A stretch of DNA of 64,000 nt from Hippopus hippopus (GCA_946811185.2 OX328104.1:47042505-47106504), one strand, 5' to 3'. Shown: positions 31,959 through 42,855, counted from the stretch's first letter. Notes: generated by a model not told the origin, from the sequence alone. Numbers and translations are program-made.

Positions 31959-32104
31959 CCCATTACCAAACAATGTCGAGTTTTAAAAAACTTGCCAGAG
32001 AAGATTTTTGAAAATGTTGTGGGAAAAGGAGAAAATGCTGGTAACCAGCATTTTCTTCTATTCTCACAATGTTTTCTAACCTTTCATTGAAAAATCCAGT
32101 CATT
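31955..32104 (-). mobile_element. Family A MITE, truncated, minus orientation
   Basis: TTAACCCATTACCAAACAAT, hairpin with GGTAACC, then GTTTTCTAACCTTTCATTG. It stops near CATTTTTAG where the P1 element begins, so P1 likely inserted into it. Confidence 0.8.
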
Positions 32105-32106
32105 TT

Positions 32107-33555
32107 TAGCTCCACTGGCCGAAGGCCAGCGGGCTTATGTCATGGCCTGTTGTCCGTCGTGCGTCCGTCCGTCCGTGCGTTAACTTTTTTTTAAAACGTC
32201 TTCTTCTCTGAAACTACCCATCCAATTTTGATGAAACTTCACAGAAATGATCCTGCCATGGTCCTCTTCAGAATTTCTTGAAAGAATTTAATTCCTTCAA
32301 AAACTCTGGTTGCCATGGCAACAAAACTGAAAAATTTTGAAAATCTTTGAAAATCTTCTTGTCTGAAACCGTAAGGCCAAGGGCTACCAAATTTGGCATG
32401 TAGCTTTATCTAGTGGACCTCTACCAAGTTTCTTCAATTTATAGCCCTGGGGTCAAAATTGGCCCCGCCCCGGGGGTTACAAGTTATACATGGGCTTATT
32501 TAGGGAGAACTTTAAAATTCCTCTTCTACCTAGCCATAGGGCCTAGAGCTACCAAATTTGGCATGTAGCTTTATCTAGTGGACCTCTGCCAAGATTGTTC
32601 AAATTATAGCCCTGGGGTCAAATTAGGCCCTGCCCTGGGGTAACAAGTTTTACATGGGCTTATATAACAAGTTTTACATGGGCTTATATAGGGAGAACTT
32701 TAAAATTCTTCTTTGACCTAGCCATGGGGCCTAGGGCGACCAAATTTGGCATGTAGCTTTATCTAGTAGACCTGTACCAAGGGTGTCTAAATTATAGCCG
32801 AGGGTCAAATTTGACTTCGCTCCGGGGGGTAACATGTTTTACATGGGCGGGCTTATATAGGAAAATCTTTCGCATCTAGCTATAAGGGCTAGGGCTATCA
32901 AATTTTGCATTTAGCTTTATCTAGGGGGTCTCTATCAAGGGTGCCCAAATTATAGCCCAGGGGGTCAAATGTAGCCCCACCCCAGGGGGTCACAAGTTCT
33001 ACATGGTCTTATATAAGGAAACTTTAATAATCTACTTGTACATAGCCATATTTAGGCCTAGGGCTACCAAATTTTGCATGTAACTTTATATAATGGGCCT
33101 CTACCAAGAGGGCCCAAATTTTAACTTTGGGGGTCAAGTTTGACTCCACACCAGGGGTCACAAGTTTTACATTGGCTTTTATAGTGAAAACTTGATAAAC
33201 CTGTGTCATGGATCACATATTTTACAGGGCCTTTTATTCAGCAAACTTGTTTTACATGACTTTTTATTGGGCAAGATTAAAAAATCTTTTTGTTTATAAC
33301 CACACATTCTAGTTTCATATTGTAGGTCTGGGGTCAAAATTGCCTTCATTCCAGGGATCGCAAGTTTAACATGGGCTTCAAAATATTGTCACTTCAATTT
33401 GAACATTAATCAAGGGAAATGGCTTACAACATGTCCTTTTCTCAGGATGTTTTTTTGAAAGCCTTCTCTTTCAGGGTCATTAACACTTCGATTTGTGTGG
33501 TAAAGGGTTAAAAAGCCAGTGGAGCGATACAGGGCCATCTTGGCCGTCTTGTTTC
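32107..33555 (+). mobile_element. P1 pearl-type element, best preserved
   Basis: The 5' end AGCTCCACTGGCCGAAGGCC is followed by a CGTCCGTCCGTCCGTGCG tract (about 32159-32180). Five diverged core units follow, marked by GGGCTACCAAATTTGGCATG at about 32381, 32542, 32733, 32890 and 33060. The 3' end reads AGTGGAGCGATACAGGGCCA and TCTTGGCC, then GTCTTGTTT. A 33-bp local duplication (AACAAGTTTTACATGGGCTT) lies at about 32642-32690. The plan of leader, CCGT microsatellite, ~160-bp cores and terminal hairpin matches molluscan pearl elements, thought to be Helentron-related. Confidence 0.8.
33400..33512 (+). mobile_element. Family A right-half nested in P1
   Basis: TGTCCTTTTCTCAGGATG, TTCAGGGTCATTAACACTTC and GTGTGGTAAAGGGTTAA. 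It lies just before the P1 terminal AGCCAGTGGAGCG. Confidence 0.7.
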
Positions 33556-33606
33556 CATATCTAATTTGTCATGTACAAATGCTTAGATTTTGTCTTTGGT
33601 AAAGAA

Positions 33607-33841
33607 TTAACCCTTCATCAAACATGAAAATTTTAGACATGTCCAAATTGAAGGCATTTTCAGACTTCAAATGACACATGCTTCAACTTATTTTATTTTT
33701 ATATTAAATTTTGAAAGTGCAGAAAACATTGTGTGGAAAAAGAAGAAAATGCTGGTCACCACTATTTTCTCCTTTTCCCACAAAGTTTTCAAAAGCCTTC
33801 CACAGGGTCATTAAGAAGCAGGAAGGTTTGGTAAAGGGATG
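33607..33841 (+). mobile_element. Family A MITE
   Basis: TTAACCCTTCATCAAACATG to GTTTGGTAAAGGGAT. A shared right fragment of another copy (TTGTCTTTGGTAAAGAATTAA) sits immediately left and overlaps the TTAA. The hairpin has CACCACTATTTTCTCC. Confidence 0.8.
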
Positions 33842-34132
33842 AATCACCTTTAATTTTCGTTTAGATTTGTAATTTTCTTTAATGAGATCCATTAAGATTC
33901 AAAAGTGACATAATTGACTGGATAAAATTTTCAGTTTAACTTCTTTTCTGAAACATTATTGACATCTTGTATATTCTGAAACCTTTCAAGCAGATAGATA
34001 AGTTACTTAGGATTAGTGCTTGCTTCATTCCCTGTATTTCTTTATTCCTTTCAATAGCCTAAATTCATTCACAATGACTTCCACTTTATATTTGTCATAC
34101 TTCTTTTTTTTTTCTTTTATCATGAAATTCAA
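33842..34132. other. No recognisable feature
   Basis: AT-rich low-copy DNA. Confidence 0.45.
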
Positions 34133-34331
34133 ATTTTTAACGCCCCTTCTGAAAATGGCTTTTGAAAACATAGTGGGAAAAAGACAAAATGCTGGTATCT
34201 AGCATCTTCTCCTTTTTCCTTAATGATTTCTACCTTTTCAACAGAAAATTGCATCTTTTGCACCACAATTATCATCTGCAAATACTCTCAATTTGGACAG
34301 GTCTAAATTTTTTTCATTTGCTGAAGAGTCG
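34133..34331 (-). mobile_element. Family A MITE, left end lost
   Basis: TTTTAACGCCCCTTCTGAAA, GAAAACATAGTGGGAAAAAG, TCATCTGCAAATACTCTC and the end ATTTGCTGAAGAGT. Confidence 0.7.
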
Positions 34332-34351
34332 ATAAAGGCTTCCACTGAATA

Positions 34352-34589
34352 CAAGGGGTCCTACGTGGCTCAGGGGTGAAATGTAGGAATCAATACCTTG
34401 AGGCCCCAGGTTTGAACCACACAAAGCACTAGATTTTTTTGTGGCTGTTTCAATTGGCAAGACACTTCAGAGTCCTAGCCCAATACTGGTGAAACCTAGG
34501 ACATACATAAATATAAGCTCCAATTGTAATATTACTGAAGTAATGTTGAAACCTGCATAAAACACTATTTAAACAAACAAACAAACAAA
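34352..34589 (+). mobile_element. SINE, family a
   Basis: Head AAGGGGTCCTACGTGGCTCA, then TACCTTGAGGCCCCAGGTTT. Central block AATACTGGTGAAACCTAGGA. Tail of ACAAACAAACAAACAA. TCCACTGAATA at 34341-34351 and 34590-34600 is an exact 11-bp target duplication. Confidence 0.9.
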
Positions 34590-34600
34590 TCCACTGAATA

Positions 34601-35515
34601 TTTTTATGAACCTGAGCTTGCAGGGTTTCATGTGCCCATGTAAATGGACCCTCTTCAAATGAAATAGGAAAGGCAAACATAAGAGATATTTTTGGGGACA
34701 ACTGGAAAATTAGCAGATAAATATTGAAAGAAACAGGAGGCTAGGGAAAACCCTGTAAAAATGAAACTTTTTTTGGTCCAAAAAACTGACCAATGAAATT
34801 ATAAAGTAGCATTATGAATGCCAAGAAAGTAATTTGAAATGCTCATAACAAACCATGAAACAAAATTTGTGAAAATACTTCTTCTGTTTTGTAGAAATCT
34901 ACGTCAAACATCAGTGCCATGTTGCATGAGTTTTCTTCATTAAACCCCCCCCCCCCCACACACACACACACTCACACAAACACTTACCTAGCTCAAGTCT
35001 GCCTGAAATTTATTCCAAATTTGAAGAACTGTTAATCCTGATATCTGTATTTATGTTGTATCTTCAAAGACCTGCGGAAGGAAATTTTCAATGCTAAGGT
35101 TTCCAGGCACAACTCTGAGTGCTTTTACAAACATTGTAGAACATAAAGTCTGATCTTGGTCTACACCACTCCATATGGTGATATTTTGCAGGTGCAAAAA
35201 CTTGGAAATTAAAACATTCTGTTTTTTGCTACCTGCTGGAAAGTTATATATTTAGGGGTTTAATTGTCAAAATGTTTCTTCTGCAGTTCCTTTCTAAATG
35301 GACAATGTAGATCAAGATCTAAGTAATCAGAATGTGCTTTCCAATTTTGTAAAATCAACTATTTTTTTTCTGATTGAGATGAGATTTCCTTATTAAAATT
35401 GTTTAAAAAACAATACAAAAGTACTTTATACAGACAGAAAATGTCTATTAATTTTGAACTTTTAAGGGATAAACTGTTTACAAGAAAAGAAGGTCTGAGA
35501 ATTAAAATTGGGTTC
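34601..35515. other. Low-copy DNA with simple repeats and family B traces
   Basis: A run of 15 C followed by (CA)n lies at about 34946-34975. Worn family B pieces are near 35140-35170 (AAAGTCTGATCTTGGTCTAC) and 35303-35325. No gene is visible. Confidence 0.4.
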
Positions 35516-35743
35516 TTAACTCTTTACCAAACAACAAAATTTTAGACTTGTCCAAATTGAAACCATTTACAGATGACAAATAAAATGTAGCTGAAATGAT
35601 GGTAATTGTGTGTGAAAGTATAGAAAACATTTTGGACAAAGGAGAATGTTATGGTTACCAGCATTTTCTCCATTTCCCACAAGGTTTTCAAATGGCTTTT
35701 TCTCAGGGTTGTTAAAAGTCAGGATTGTGTGATAAAGGGTTAT
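35516..35743 (+). mobile_element. Family A MITE
   Basis: TTAACTCTTTACCAAACAAC to GTGTGATAAAGGGTTAT. The first hairpin arm is disturbed (AAGGAGAATGTTATGGTTAC), the second is near intact. Confidence 0.85.
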
Positions 35744-36332
35744 AAGGGTGCTTAAAGGTTTTCAAAAAAAAAAAATTATAGAAATAGAAGTTGTGGGGAA
35801 AAAAAATATATTTTCGATCACAATGACATAGCAATTTTTTCAATCACAGTGACATAAAACGAAAAAATATCCATATAGTTTTTTTATGCATTATATCCAC
35901 AAAACTTTTTTTAATTGAATCATAATATATATTTTCAAGGATGACAAAAACAATTTTGTGACAGTAGTTCAGAAGAGTAAAACCTATGTTTTTATTTTAT
36001 TTTTGAAAATGTAAAAAAAAAAAACGGCAATGGTAGAGTTTATCTGTATGTCACAATATCTTTTTCAAAATAAAAGAAAAAAGATTCTCTTTTCCCATTC
36101 AGTATATCCTTAAGAAGAAAAAAGAATATTTTAGAACTGTCAAAATTTAAAAAAAAAAACTTCTCAATAAGTTTATTTTTCACTTACATGTAGATCTAAC
36201 ACTGAGTATTATTTGATCACTTTTTCTTCAAATTACAATTTGAGATAAGAATTAATTCTTAATACCTTTAGAGCACACAAAGATCTCCTCTTGTTTATTG
36301 ATAATGTATCAAAACTATGGATATCTGTGCAG
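35744..36332. other. AT-rich segment with A/T runs
   Basis: Runs of A and T and two ATCACA(A/G)TGACATA words near 35818 and 35845. No gene. A reading frame leading into the exon candidate opens near 36247. Confidence 0.4.
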
Positions 36333-36407
36333 GCTCACATCTTCTCCATCACCACCTTCCAATATCTGTTGATGGATTATAGAGGAATTTCTTCCCAGTA
36401 TATCACG
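36333..36407 (+). CDS. Possible 75-bp internal exon (weak)
   Basis: The segment starts after CTGTGCAG and stops before a consensus donor (ACG then GTAAGC). It is 75 bp with one open frame, reading AHIFSITTFQYLLMDYRG and on to SSQYIT, so it would be phase 0 on both sides. The same frame stays open upstream to about 36247. The upstream pyrimidine tract is poor. It is not part of any repeat here. I do not recognise the peptide, and it may be chance. Confidence 0.2.
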
Positions 36408-36550
36408 GTAAGCAGTTAGTATGTACCAACAAATATGTTTGTTTGCTTAGCAAATTGTTGTGGTGCCGTGGAAGCAATAATATAGTTTTCAAGTGTTCAT
36501 GAGTTCTGCAAGCTTCTGCAGATGACCTTGCTTGCCTTTAAGCAGACCAG

Positions 36551-36737
36551 GATCTGTATTCACCATCTATTCTTAAGAACATTCTCAGTCTTATTCTCCA
36601 GAAATTTTGAAAGTAACACAACTTCTGATTGGCTAAACCATTGGTTTAGCCAATCAGAAGTTGTGTTACTTTCAAACTTTGAAAATCTTGGAGAATAAGA
36701 AGAATGTTCTTAGGAATAGTTGATGAATACAAAGCCA
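36551..36737. mobile_element. Family C fold-back element
   Basis: The arms are nearly perfect over TTCTGATTGGCTAAACCATT and its inverse. The centre is CCATTGG. Ends ATCTGTATTCACCATCTATT and GTTGATGAATACAAAG. Both arms keep exact CCAATCAG. Confidence 0.88.
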
Positions 36738-36817
36738 GGTCTGAAAACACTATAGCACAGAGAGATATTGCATACTTCTAGCAATTTGTTCCTTTTGCCA
36801 GTATGTTTTCTTGTATT

Positions 36818-37036
36818 TTCTCTACCAGACAAACAAATTTTAGGCTCTACCATATATTGAAAACACTTGAAGAAATCAAACATGGCTGACATACAATGGG
36901 ACTTCCCTATGGAAGGATAGAGAACGTGGGAGATAGGAGAAATTTATTTAACCAGCATTTTCTCCTTGGAACAATGTTTTCATATGCCCTTTTTGGCAGG
37001 GTTGTGAAAACATGTGATTCTTTGGTAGGAGGTTAA
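36818..37036 (+). mobile_element. Family A MITE, diverged
   Basis: CTCTACCAGACAAACAAATT to TCTTTGGTAGGAGGTTAA. The first arm is damaged and the second is shortened. Confidence 0.7.
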
Positions 37037-37081
37037 GTCTTTATTCAGGCTGGGATTATGCCTCTTAACCCAACAGCCGAG

Positions 37082-37389
37082 CCCAGGTAGCTCAGTCGGT
37101 AGCATTCAGGACTTGAGAACAGGGGGTCGTGGATTCGATCCCTGGCTCGACCAATTTCTTTCCGAGGATTGATGATAGTCATTGCAACAGGATTCATTCC
37201 TCTCTCACCACTGACCATTGTTTCGACGATGGTTATTTGGGAAAGCAGCCGGTGGCTTGGAAAGAAAATTGTGCGGAGTACTGGTAAAAGAGACTCCAGG
37301 AAAGCATGGTTAGGTGCACTTGCCGCCGCGATATAACTGAAATAATATTGAAAACGGCGTTAAACACCATACAATCAATCAACAATCAA
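37082..37389 (+). mobile_element. SINE, family b
   Basis: Head GAGCCCAGGTAGCTCAGTCG (from about 37078), GGACTTGAGAACAGGGGG and GATTCGATCCCTGG. Central block AGTACTGGTAAAAGAGACTC, then CAGGAAAGC. Tail CAATCAATCAACAATCAA. TCTTAACCC at 37073-37081 and 37390-37398 is a probable target duplication. It landed at the left end of a family B element. Confidence 0.9.
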
Positions 37390-37391
37390 TC

Positions 37392-37603
37392 TTAACCCTA
37401 CTATACGAAATTAATGAGATGGACCTTTTCCATGTGGAAAAACATCCAAACTATTGTAATTTCATTGTTGTTTTAGCTAGAATATGTAACAAAGTATCAG
37501 ACAGTGTAGATTCAAGATCAGGCTGCATGTTCAGTGTTGTCTTATCTTGATCAACACTGTCCATAAAAACAACATTAGTCTGTCCCAGCTCTTTGAGAGT
37601 TAA
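37392..37603. mobile_element. Family B MITE
   Basis: TTAACCCTACTATACGAAAT to GCTCTTTGAGAGTTAA. The palindrome is GTGTAGATTCAAGATCAGGC against TCTTATCTTGATCAACACTG. It resembles the copy at 50048 (GAGATGGACCTTTTC). Confidence 0.8.
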
Positions 37604-37624
37604 GTCTTTACAACTTGTAAATAC

Positions 37625-37790
37625 TGAAAGCATGAAATTTTGTTGATGAAAAATTACAGTCATGTTGTTCCAGTGGATAGATATTCCTTGAAAGGATAGT
37701 TAACATTGTCCAAAAAAGGAGAAAATTGTAATAGCCAGCATTTTTACTTTTCCTACAGTGTTTTAAAAAGTCAGGGGGTAATAAGGGAAC
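37625..37790 (+). mobile_element. Family A remnant
   Basis: GAAAGGATAGTTAACATTGT and AAGGAGAAAATTGTAATAGC mark an eroded hairpin. Confidence 0.5.
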
Positions 37791-38600
37791 TAGGTAATGT
37801 GGAGGCATTCTTAGTACTTTTTAGCTCCACTGGCCAAAGGCCAACAAGCTTACAAATGTCACAGCCCTATGTCCATCCATGCTGGTGTTATTTTAAACAT
37901 CTTCTCTGAAACTGGCCATCCAATTTTGATAAAACTTCACACAATTTTTCCGCCATAGCCTTCTTCAGATTGTCTTCAAAGAATTCGATTCTGGTTAAAA
38001 CTCTGGTTGCCCTGACAACAAAACTGAAAAAAAAAAGTGGTGATCTTCAAAAATCTTCTTGTCCAAAACCATAAGGCCTAGGGCTACCAAATTTGTTATG
38101 TAGCTTCATCTAATAGATCTATACCAGAAGTCATTAAATTATAGCCTCCCCAGGGGCCCCAAGTTTTACATGGATTTATATAGGGAAAACTTTGAAAATC
38201 TTCTAGTTCTTAACCACAAAGCATAAGGCTACCAAATTTGGTGTGCAGCTTTATTTAGTAGACCCCTACTAAGGTATTTCAAATTACTAGTATAGCCCTT
38301 GGGTCAACATTTGACCCACCCCAGGGGTCACAAGTTTAACTTGGGCTTATATTGTGAAAATTTTAAGAATTCCTCTTGTTCTTAACTGTAAGGCCTAGGG
38401 CTACCAAATTTGGTATACAGCTTTATCTAGTGGACCTCTACCAATTATAACTGTCCCAGTTATAGTCCAGGGGTCAGAAATGGCCCGGCTGTTGCGGTCA
38501 CAAGTTTTACATGGGCTTATACTCTAAAAACTATTTCTTCTGGTTATAACAGTAAGGTCTAGGTTTACTAAATTTTGCATGTAACTTCATCTAGTAGACC

Positions 38601-38731
38601 GGTAAGAAAAATTTTGACCAGTCCAAATTGAAAGCATTTGGTTACCAGCATTTTCTCCTTTTCCCACAATGTTTTCAAAAAGCTTCTTTCACAGGGTCCT
38701 TAAAACACGGGATTGTGTGGTAAAGGGTTAA
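38601..38731 (+). mobile_element. Family A MITE lacking its first hairpin arm, nested in P1
   Basis: TTTTGACCAGTCCAAATTGA runs to GCATTTGGTTACCAGCATTT, so the left arm from the GACGAC marker to the palindrome centre is gone. The right half through TGTGTGGTAAAGGGTTAA is intact. Confidence 0.85.
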
Positions 38732-39144
38732 ACTATAGCCCTGGGGTCAGCCATGGGGGGCAACAAGTTTTTCAAAGGTTTACACAGTGAAAACTTTAAA
38801 GATCTTCTAGTAGTACATGAAGTCAATATACCTTAAAGGTATGTACTGATAAAGGGAAATAACTCATATTCTTTCATTAGAGATACATGTATATGTTTTT
38901 TTGTTACCATTTACCTCCAGTGATAATCGAAACTATGTTAGTGTAGGGGTTTCAAGTTTTTGGGAAGGAAAATGTAAAGTTTTCAGTGAGAGTGATTTAT
39001 TTTTATGTTGATTATTATGCTTAGATGAGTTGAATATTTAGTATGAAGTGAGGTTTGTATCAGTCAGTTTATTTTTTGAAAACTTTACCATTTATGCCAT
39101 TGAGAAAAAGTTTTCTGCTACTAAACTTTTGGAAATATTCTTGT

Positions 39145-39164
39145 GGGGGGGGGGGGGGGGGGGG
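39145..39164 (+). repeat. Run of 20 G
   Basis: An uninterrupted poly(G) tract follows TTCTTGT. Its length may be unreliable, since such runs are prone to assembly error. Confidence 0.9.
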
Positions 39165-39469
39165 CTTGGCTGTTTTCGCTATAAAAGTTTATTGCCATAC
39201 AAACTTCTTAAGATTCATGTTTTGTGAAAATGCCAATTAAGCGCATGATACATCTCTTTATTAGTGCATCGATACAGGGCCCTCATGGCCCTCTTGTTAT
39301 TCTTGTTAACTTAACCTGTTTAATTTTTACTTTTTTGCATTTATTGTTAAAAGCAGCACTTTTTTCTAAAATGTGCTCCATTTTATTCGAAGATCAGACA
39401 GGATGCCACCTTGGGAAAATAAATTCCAAGACAACACTACAACTACCATTTTTATGATGCAAAGGCTTA

Positions 39470-39620
39470 AATTTAAACAAATTTCAGACTCTTCCAATGT
39501 CAAAACATCTGCAGATGACAAAATAAACATTGGCACAGGGAGCTTTAGTTCTTGGCTATAATAAAAAACATTGTCGAAAAAAGAGAAAATGCTACAAAGC
39601 TTTCAAAAGCTGTCTCCTGG
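39470..39620 (+). mobile_element. Family A remnant
   Basis: CAAATTTCAGACTCTTCC, ACATCTGCAGATGACAAAAT and GAGAAAATGCTACAAAGC. The second half is missing. Confidence 0.5.
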
Positions 39621-39663
39621 GAGTTTTTCAGGTGCATTGCACAAAGGCTGTTTATCTGCATGC

Positions 39664-39810
39664 TACTTTTATTCTTACTCTCTGACAAAGTTTTATACAA
39701 GGGGGGAGGCATAAATACATCTTCTTATGTGACTATTCTTGCCGTCTTTCCTAGTGCTTGTTCTAGCTATTGTTCTTATTCTGTGACAAAGTTTTATACA
39801 AGGGGGGCTA
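39664..39810. repeat. Short direct repeat, spacing about 101 bp
   Basis: TGACAAAGTTTTATACAAGG plus a run of six G occurs at about 39682-39706 and again at 39784-39807. Confidence 0.75.
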
Positions 39811-39837
39811 GATCTACATGAATTCATAGAATTTGCT

Positions 39838-39992
39838 GGTTTTAGATTTAAAAAGTAACACAATTTCTGATTGGCTAAACCATGCTAAACCACATGGTTT
39901 AGCCAATCAGAAATTGCCTTACTATCAAATTTAGAAATCTGACGAGAATAAGACTAAAAAATTAATAAGAATGATTGGTGAATACCAGGAAT
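39838..39992. mobile_element. Family C fold-back element, one arm shortened
   Basis: CTGATTGGCTAAACCATGCT and GTTTAGCCAATCAGAAATTG are the inner arms. The right end ATGATTGGTGAATACC is present and the left outer end is missing. Confidence 0.85.
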
Positions 39993-39994
39993 AT

Positions 39995-41012
39995 TCCGTG
40001 CAGTCTGATCTTTGATCTATGCTGTCAGATAGTTAGTGAGACACCTAGACTGACCAAAATAGCATTGAAACTGCAGTATCCGGGGTTTTGCTACAGACAG
40101 AATTATCTACTTCATTAATTTAGCACTCTTACAGTTAATAGAAATCCAATGGTGAACAAAATTGTCAATCCCTGCATCTCAGTTTCTTGTCTACTTCTAT
40201 TTCAGTAAATCTTAAGTCAAGCAAGGTCTGTACAGAATGGACTCTTTGACCAAAGGCATTAACAAGATGTGTTGCCAGGCATTTTGTGGAATCTTGTGCA
40301 TTTGTTCATTTTGCATTGGCTTATAACAGTGTTATAAATTTGATGTTTTACTGGAGGGTACTCAAACCATCTGTCACTGTGGTCTGTAGAAAGACAAATT
40401 CCATCAATTCTGTATCACTTGATTGGCATCTGCAAATACTTTCAATGTGGATGAGTCTTTACTTAGTGCATCTTGTAAAGAGATAAACAGTCTGTTTGAT
40501 TTATTTGTAGTTCTCACCATGATTAATCAAAGGGCTGACATACTGAAGGCAGTGATTTTCTTTTCTGGCACTGAATACATGCTTAAAAATGAATGTTCCA
40601 AGACTTTTTTTCTTAACCTAAAACAAAACATAACAGGTATGGAAAAATTTTAATATGGAATTCAGCTGAAATGGTATGTCATCCCAAAAGAATTACCTTG
40701 GATGATTTTTATTTTCTATGCAATGAAGTTTTTCAAGCATCATAAAGCAAAATCATAAGCAGGGTACAATGGGTTTTTTTTTCACATTTGTCACCTCAAA
40801 CAATGATGGTAATTAAAAGATACTTAAAAGAGATTTGTGACATGATTTAAGATAATTTTTTAGATATTTTTTAATATATTATCTTTACTAAAAGTGAAAA
40901 GAATAAAAACACATTATGTATAATAACAGGAAACTTAACCATGGTAAGGTTTCAGATTTTCAGTATTACAGAAAAATGATCAGACCAGTTGCATCACTAC
41001 ATGATAGATGTG
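39995..41012. other. Mostly low-copy DNA; family B trace at its start
   Basis: TGCAGTCTGATCTTTGATCT at 39998-40018 is a family B fragment. Two overlapping frames (40286-40486 and 40423-40653) look like chance. Part of a family A long arm (GGCATCTGCAAATACTTTCA, then ATGTGGATGAGTC) appears at 40424. Confidence 0.4.
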
Positions 41013-41105
41013 AAATGCTGTTAACCAGCGTTGTATCCTTTTCCCATAATGTTTTCTAACCTTTGAAAGATACATCCCACTGTTTCAGCCACATTTAATA
41101 TGTCT
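41013..41105 (-). mobile_element. Family A partial copy
   Basis: AAATGCTGTTAACCAGCGTT, then TTTTCCCATAATGTTTTC and the long arm to AATATGTCTTC. Confidence 0.65.
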
Positions 41106-41108
41106 TCT

Positions 41109-41333
41109 ATTAAATATTTACCAAACGACAAAATTCTGGATACAACCAAATTGAAAGCATCTGCAGACGACAAAGTAAATATGACTCAGAAACTGAAATC
41201 GCTCTTTGGAAAGGTAGAAAACATTATGGGAATAGGAGAAATTCTGGTTACCAGCATTTTTTCCTTTACCCACAGTGTCTTCAAAAGGCTTCTAAGGATT
41301 GGTAAAACTTGGGACTGTGTGAATTAAGGTTAA
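41109..41333 (+). mobile_element. Family A MITE
   Basis: TTAAATATTTACCAAACGAC to GGGACTGTGTGAATTAAG-like end with TTAA. The hairpin is worn (GAGAAATTCTGGTTACCAGC). Confidence 0.75.
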
Positions 41334-41399
41334 TACTTTTAATTTAGACCATTATGCAGTCGTAATGACCATTAGGTAAAGTGTTAAAGAGCTCTATAT

Positions 41400-41668
41400 G
41401 GCCTGCAATACGCGAAAAGGGGCATTCGGACATCTGCGTGAAGTGTCGTCTCGGATCAGCCTGCGCAGTCCGCGCAGGCTAATCCGAAACGACACTTTAC
41501 GACTATGTTAGATTTTGTCCTACAGCAGACTTGTGCAAAACAGAAGATTACAAAAGAACGGAAAGTGTCGTTACGGATTAGCCTGCGTGAACTGCGCAGG
41601 CTAATCCAGAATGACACTTTATGCAAATGTCCGAATGCCCCTTTTGCGTGTTGCAAGCCATATGTGTG
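41400..41668. mobile_element. Family D-related element, double palindrome
   Basis: Inverted ends CTTGCAACACG-type: GCCTGCAATACGCGAAAAGG against CCCCTTTTGCGTGTTGCAAG. Inside are two separate palindromes: AGCCTGCGCAGTCCGCGCAG with its flanks (about 41457-41500) and AGCCTGCGTGAACTGCGCAG (about 41580-41610). ACGACACTTTACG-type words flank them. It is GC-rich beside its surroundings. Confidence 0.8.
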
Positions 41669-42117
41669 CTAGAACTACATTTTATAACAAAATTAGAACT
41701 AAAGCTTGATTTTTTTCTGAAATTTTAAACAAGGTTTTTTAACACTTATTGAACATGTTTAGAACCAAGGTATGTTACATACATATTCTGGATTTATTCT
41801 GAAAAACTATTCTTGAACAGTCCCAGAACAGGTGTTTTAGAAAACAAAATGAAGAATTGTTGTAGAATATTTTTTTTTATAAAATAATCCAATAGTTGTG
41901 CCAATTTCTAAAACGTATTTATGCAGTGCAAGACCTCAACCGTGACTCAGCTGCATTATTCTGTATTTTGTTGATGACCCTTTAATAACAGCCAAGGTCA
42001 TTTCGCACTCAAGCTGATTTTATTTTTAATTTTGGTTTGACTGTAATTAATTTGTTGCAGCTGTGTTAAGAAAAGGTTTTGTTAGTGCATTGAGCATACC
42101 CTAGCTAAAAATATGCC
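41669..42117. other. No recognisable feature
   Basis: AT-rich low-copy DNA. Confidence 0.45.
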
Positions 42118-42345
42118 TCAGCATTGTGCAGGTCCTGGGTGGCTCAGTGTTTCTAGAGTTGAACTTAATAACCCAGTGGTCCTGGGTTTGATCCTAGTAA
42201 GGTGCTTTTTCTGAGAGTATCTTGAGCATTTAGGCATTGCAGAGCACCACCCTAATACTTGTGATACCCAGGAAATGTATGAATCAGCTGTGTCCGATAC
42301 CACTGAGGTTATGTTGGAATTGGCATAAAACACCAATCAATCTAT
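42118..42345 (+). mobile_element. SINE, family a, old
   Basis: GGTCCTGGGTGGCTCAGTG, then GTGGTCCTGGGTTTGATCCT. Central block AATACTTGTGATACCCAGGA. Tail CACCAATCAATC. No target duplication could be defined. Confidence 0.8.
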
Positions 42346-42855
42346 CACAGTACCATTTATGACCAAGTTAAGCCAGTATAAGTTAAACATCTTATAAAAA
42401 ACAATTTTTTTTATACCATTATGTTCCAAGAATATTACCAGTATATTGTATTAACTGCTTCAAATGAAAATATTGAAGTGGACATTTTCAGTGGTGGGAG
42501 GGAGGGAAAGTCAAAAATAACATTTTCCATGACTAGTTTAGCTTAAACATCCCACAAAATATCATTTATTGAAGATCCAAAATCAGATTTGTCTTGAAAT
42601 TTGACAACAGCTACACTGTTTGTCATCATGATATTGTAATTCTACATCTGTTTATTTCAACATGCTGTTTTGTGAATTATTTATGGTAATGTACTTTAGA
42701 AGCTCAGTTTAAATAAAATATTTTTGATTATTGTTTCACACAGTTCAAGCTCATCCTTCAAAGTATATTTTGCACCCTCTCAGATGTTGCTAGAGTGTAT
42801 TAATTAACCTCATGTCAAACAGTCCTGAATATTTTTTATTCTTGAGGAAGGGTCA
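42346..42855. other. No recognisable feature
   Basis: AT-rich low-copy DNA. Confidence 0.45.

Larger units (their letters stand above)
37821..39299 (+). mobile_element. P1 pearl-type element, interrupted
   Basis: AGCTCCACTGGCCAAAGGCC at 5', core units near 38080, 38230 and 38400 (AGGGCTACCAAATTTGG-like) and a terminal ATACAGGGCCCTCATGGCCC with TCTTGTTA at 39270-39299. A family A piece (38601-38731) and other DNA, including a G run, interrupt the 3' half. The stretch 38830-39260 may be foreign. Confidence 0.65.
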
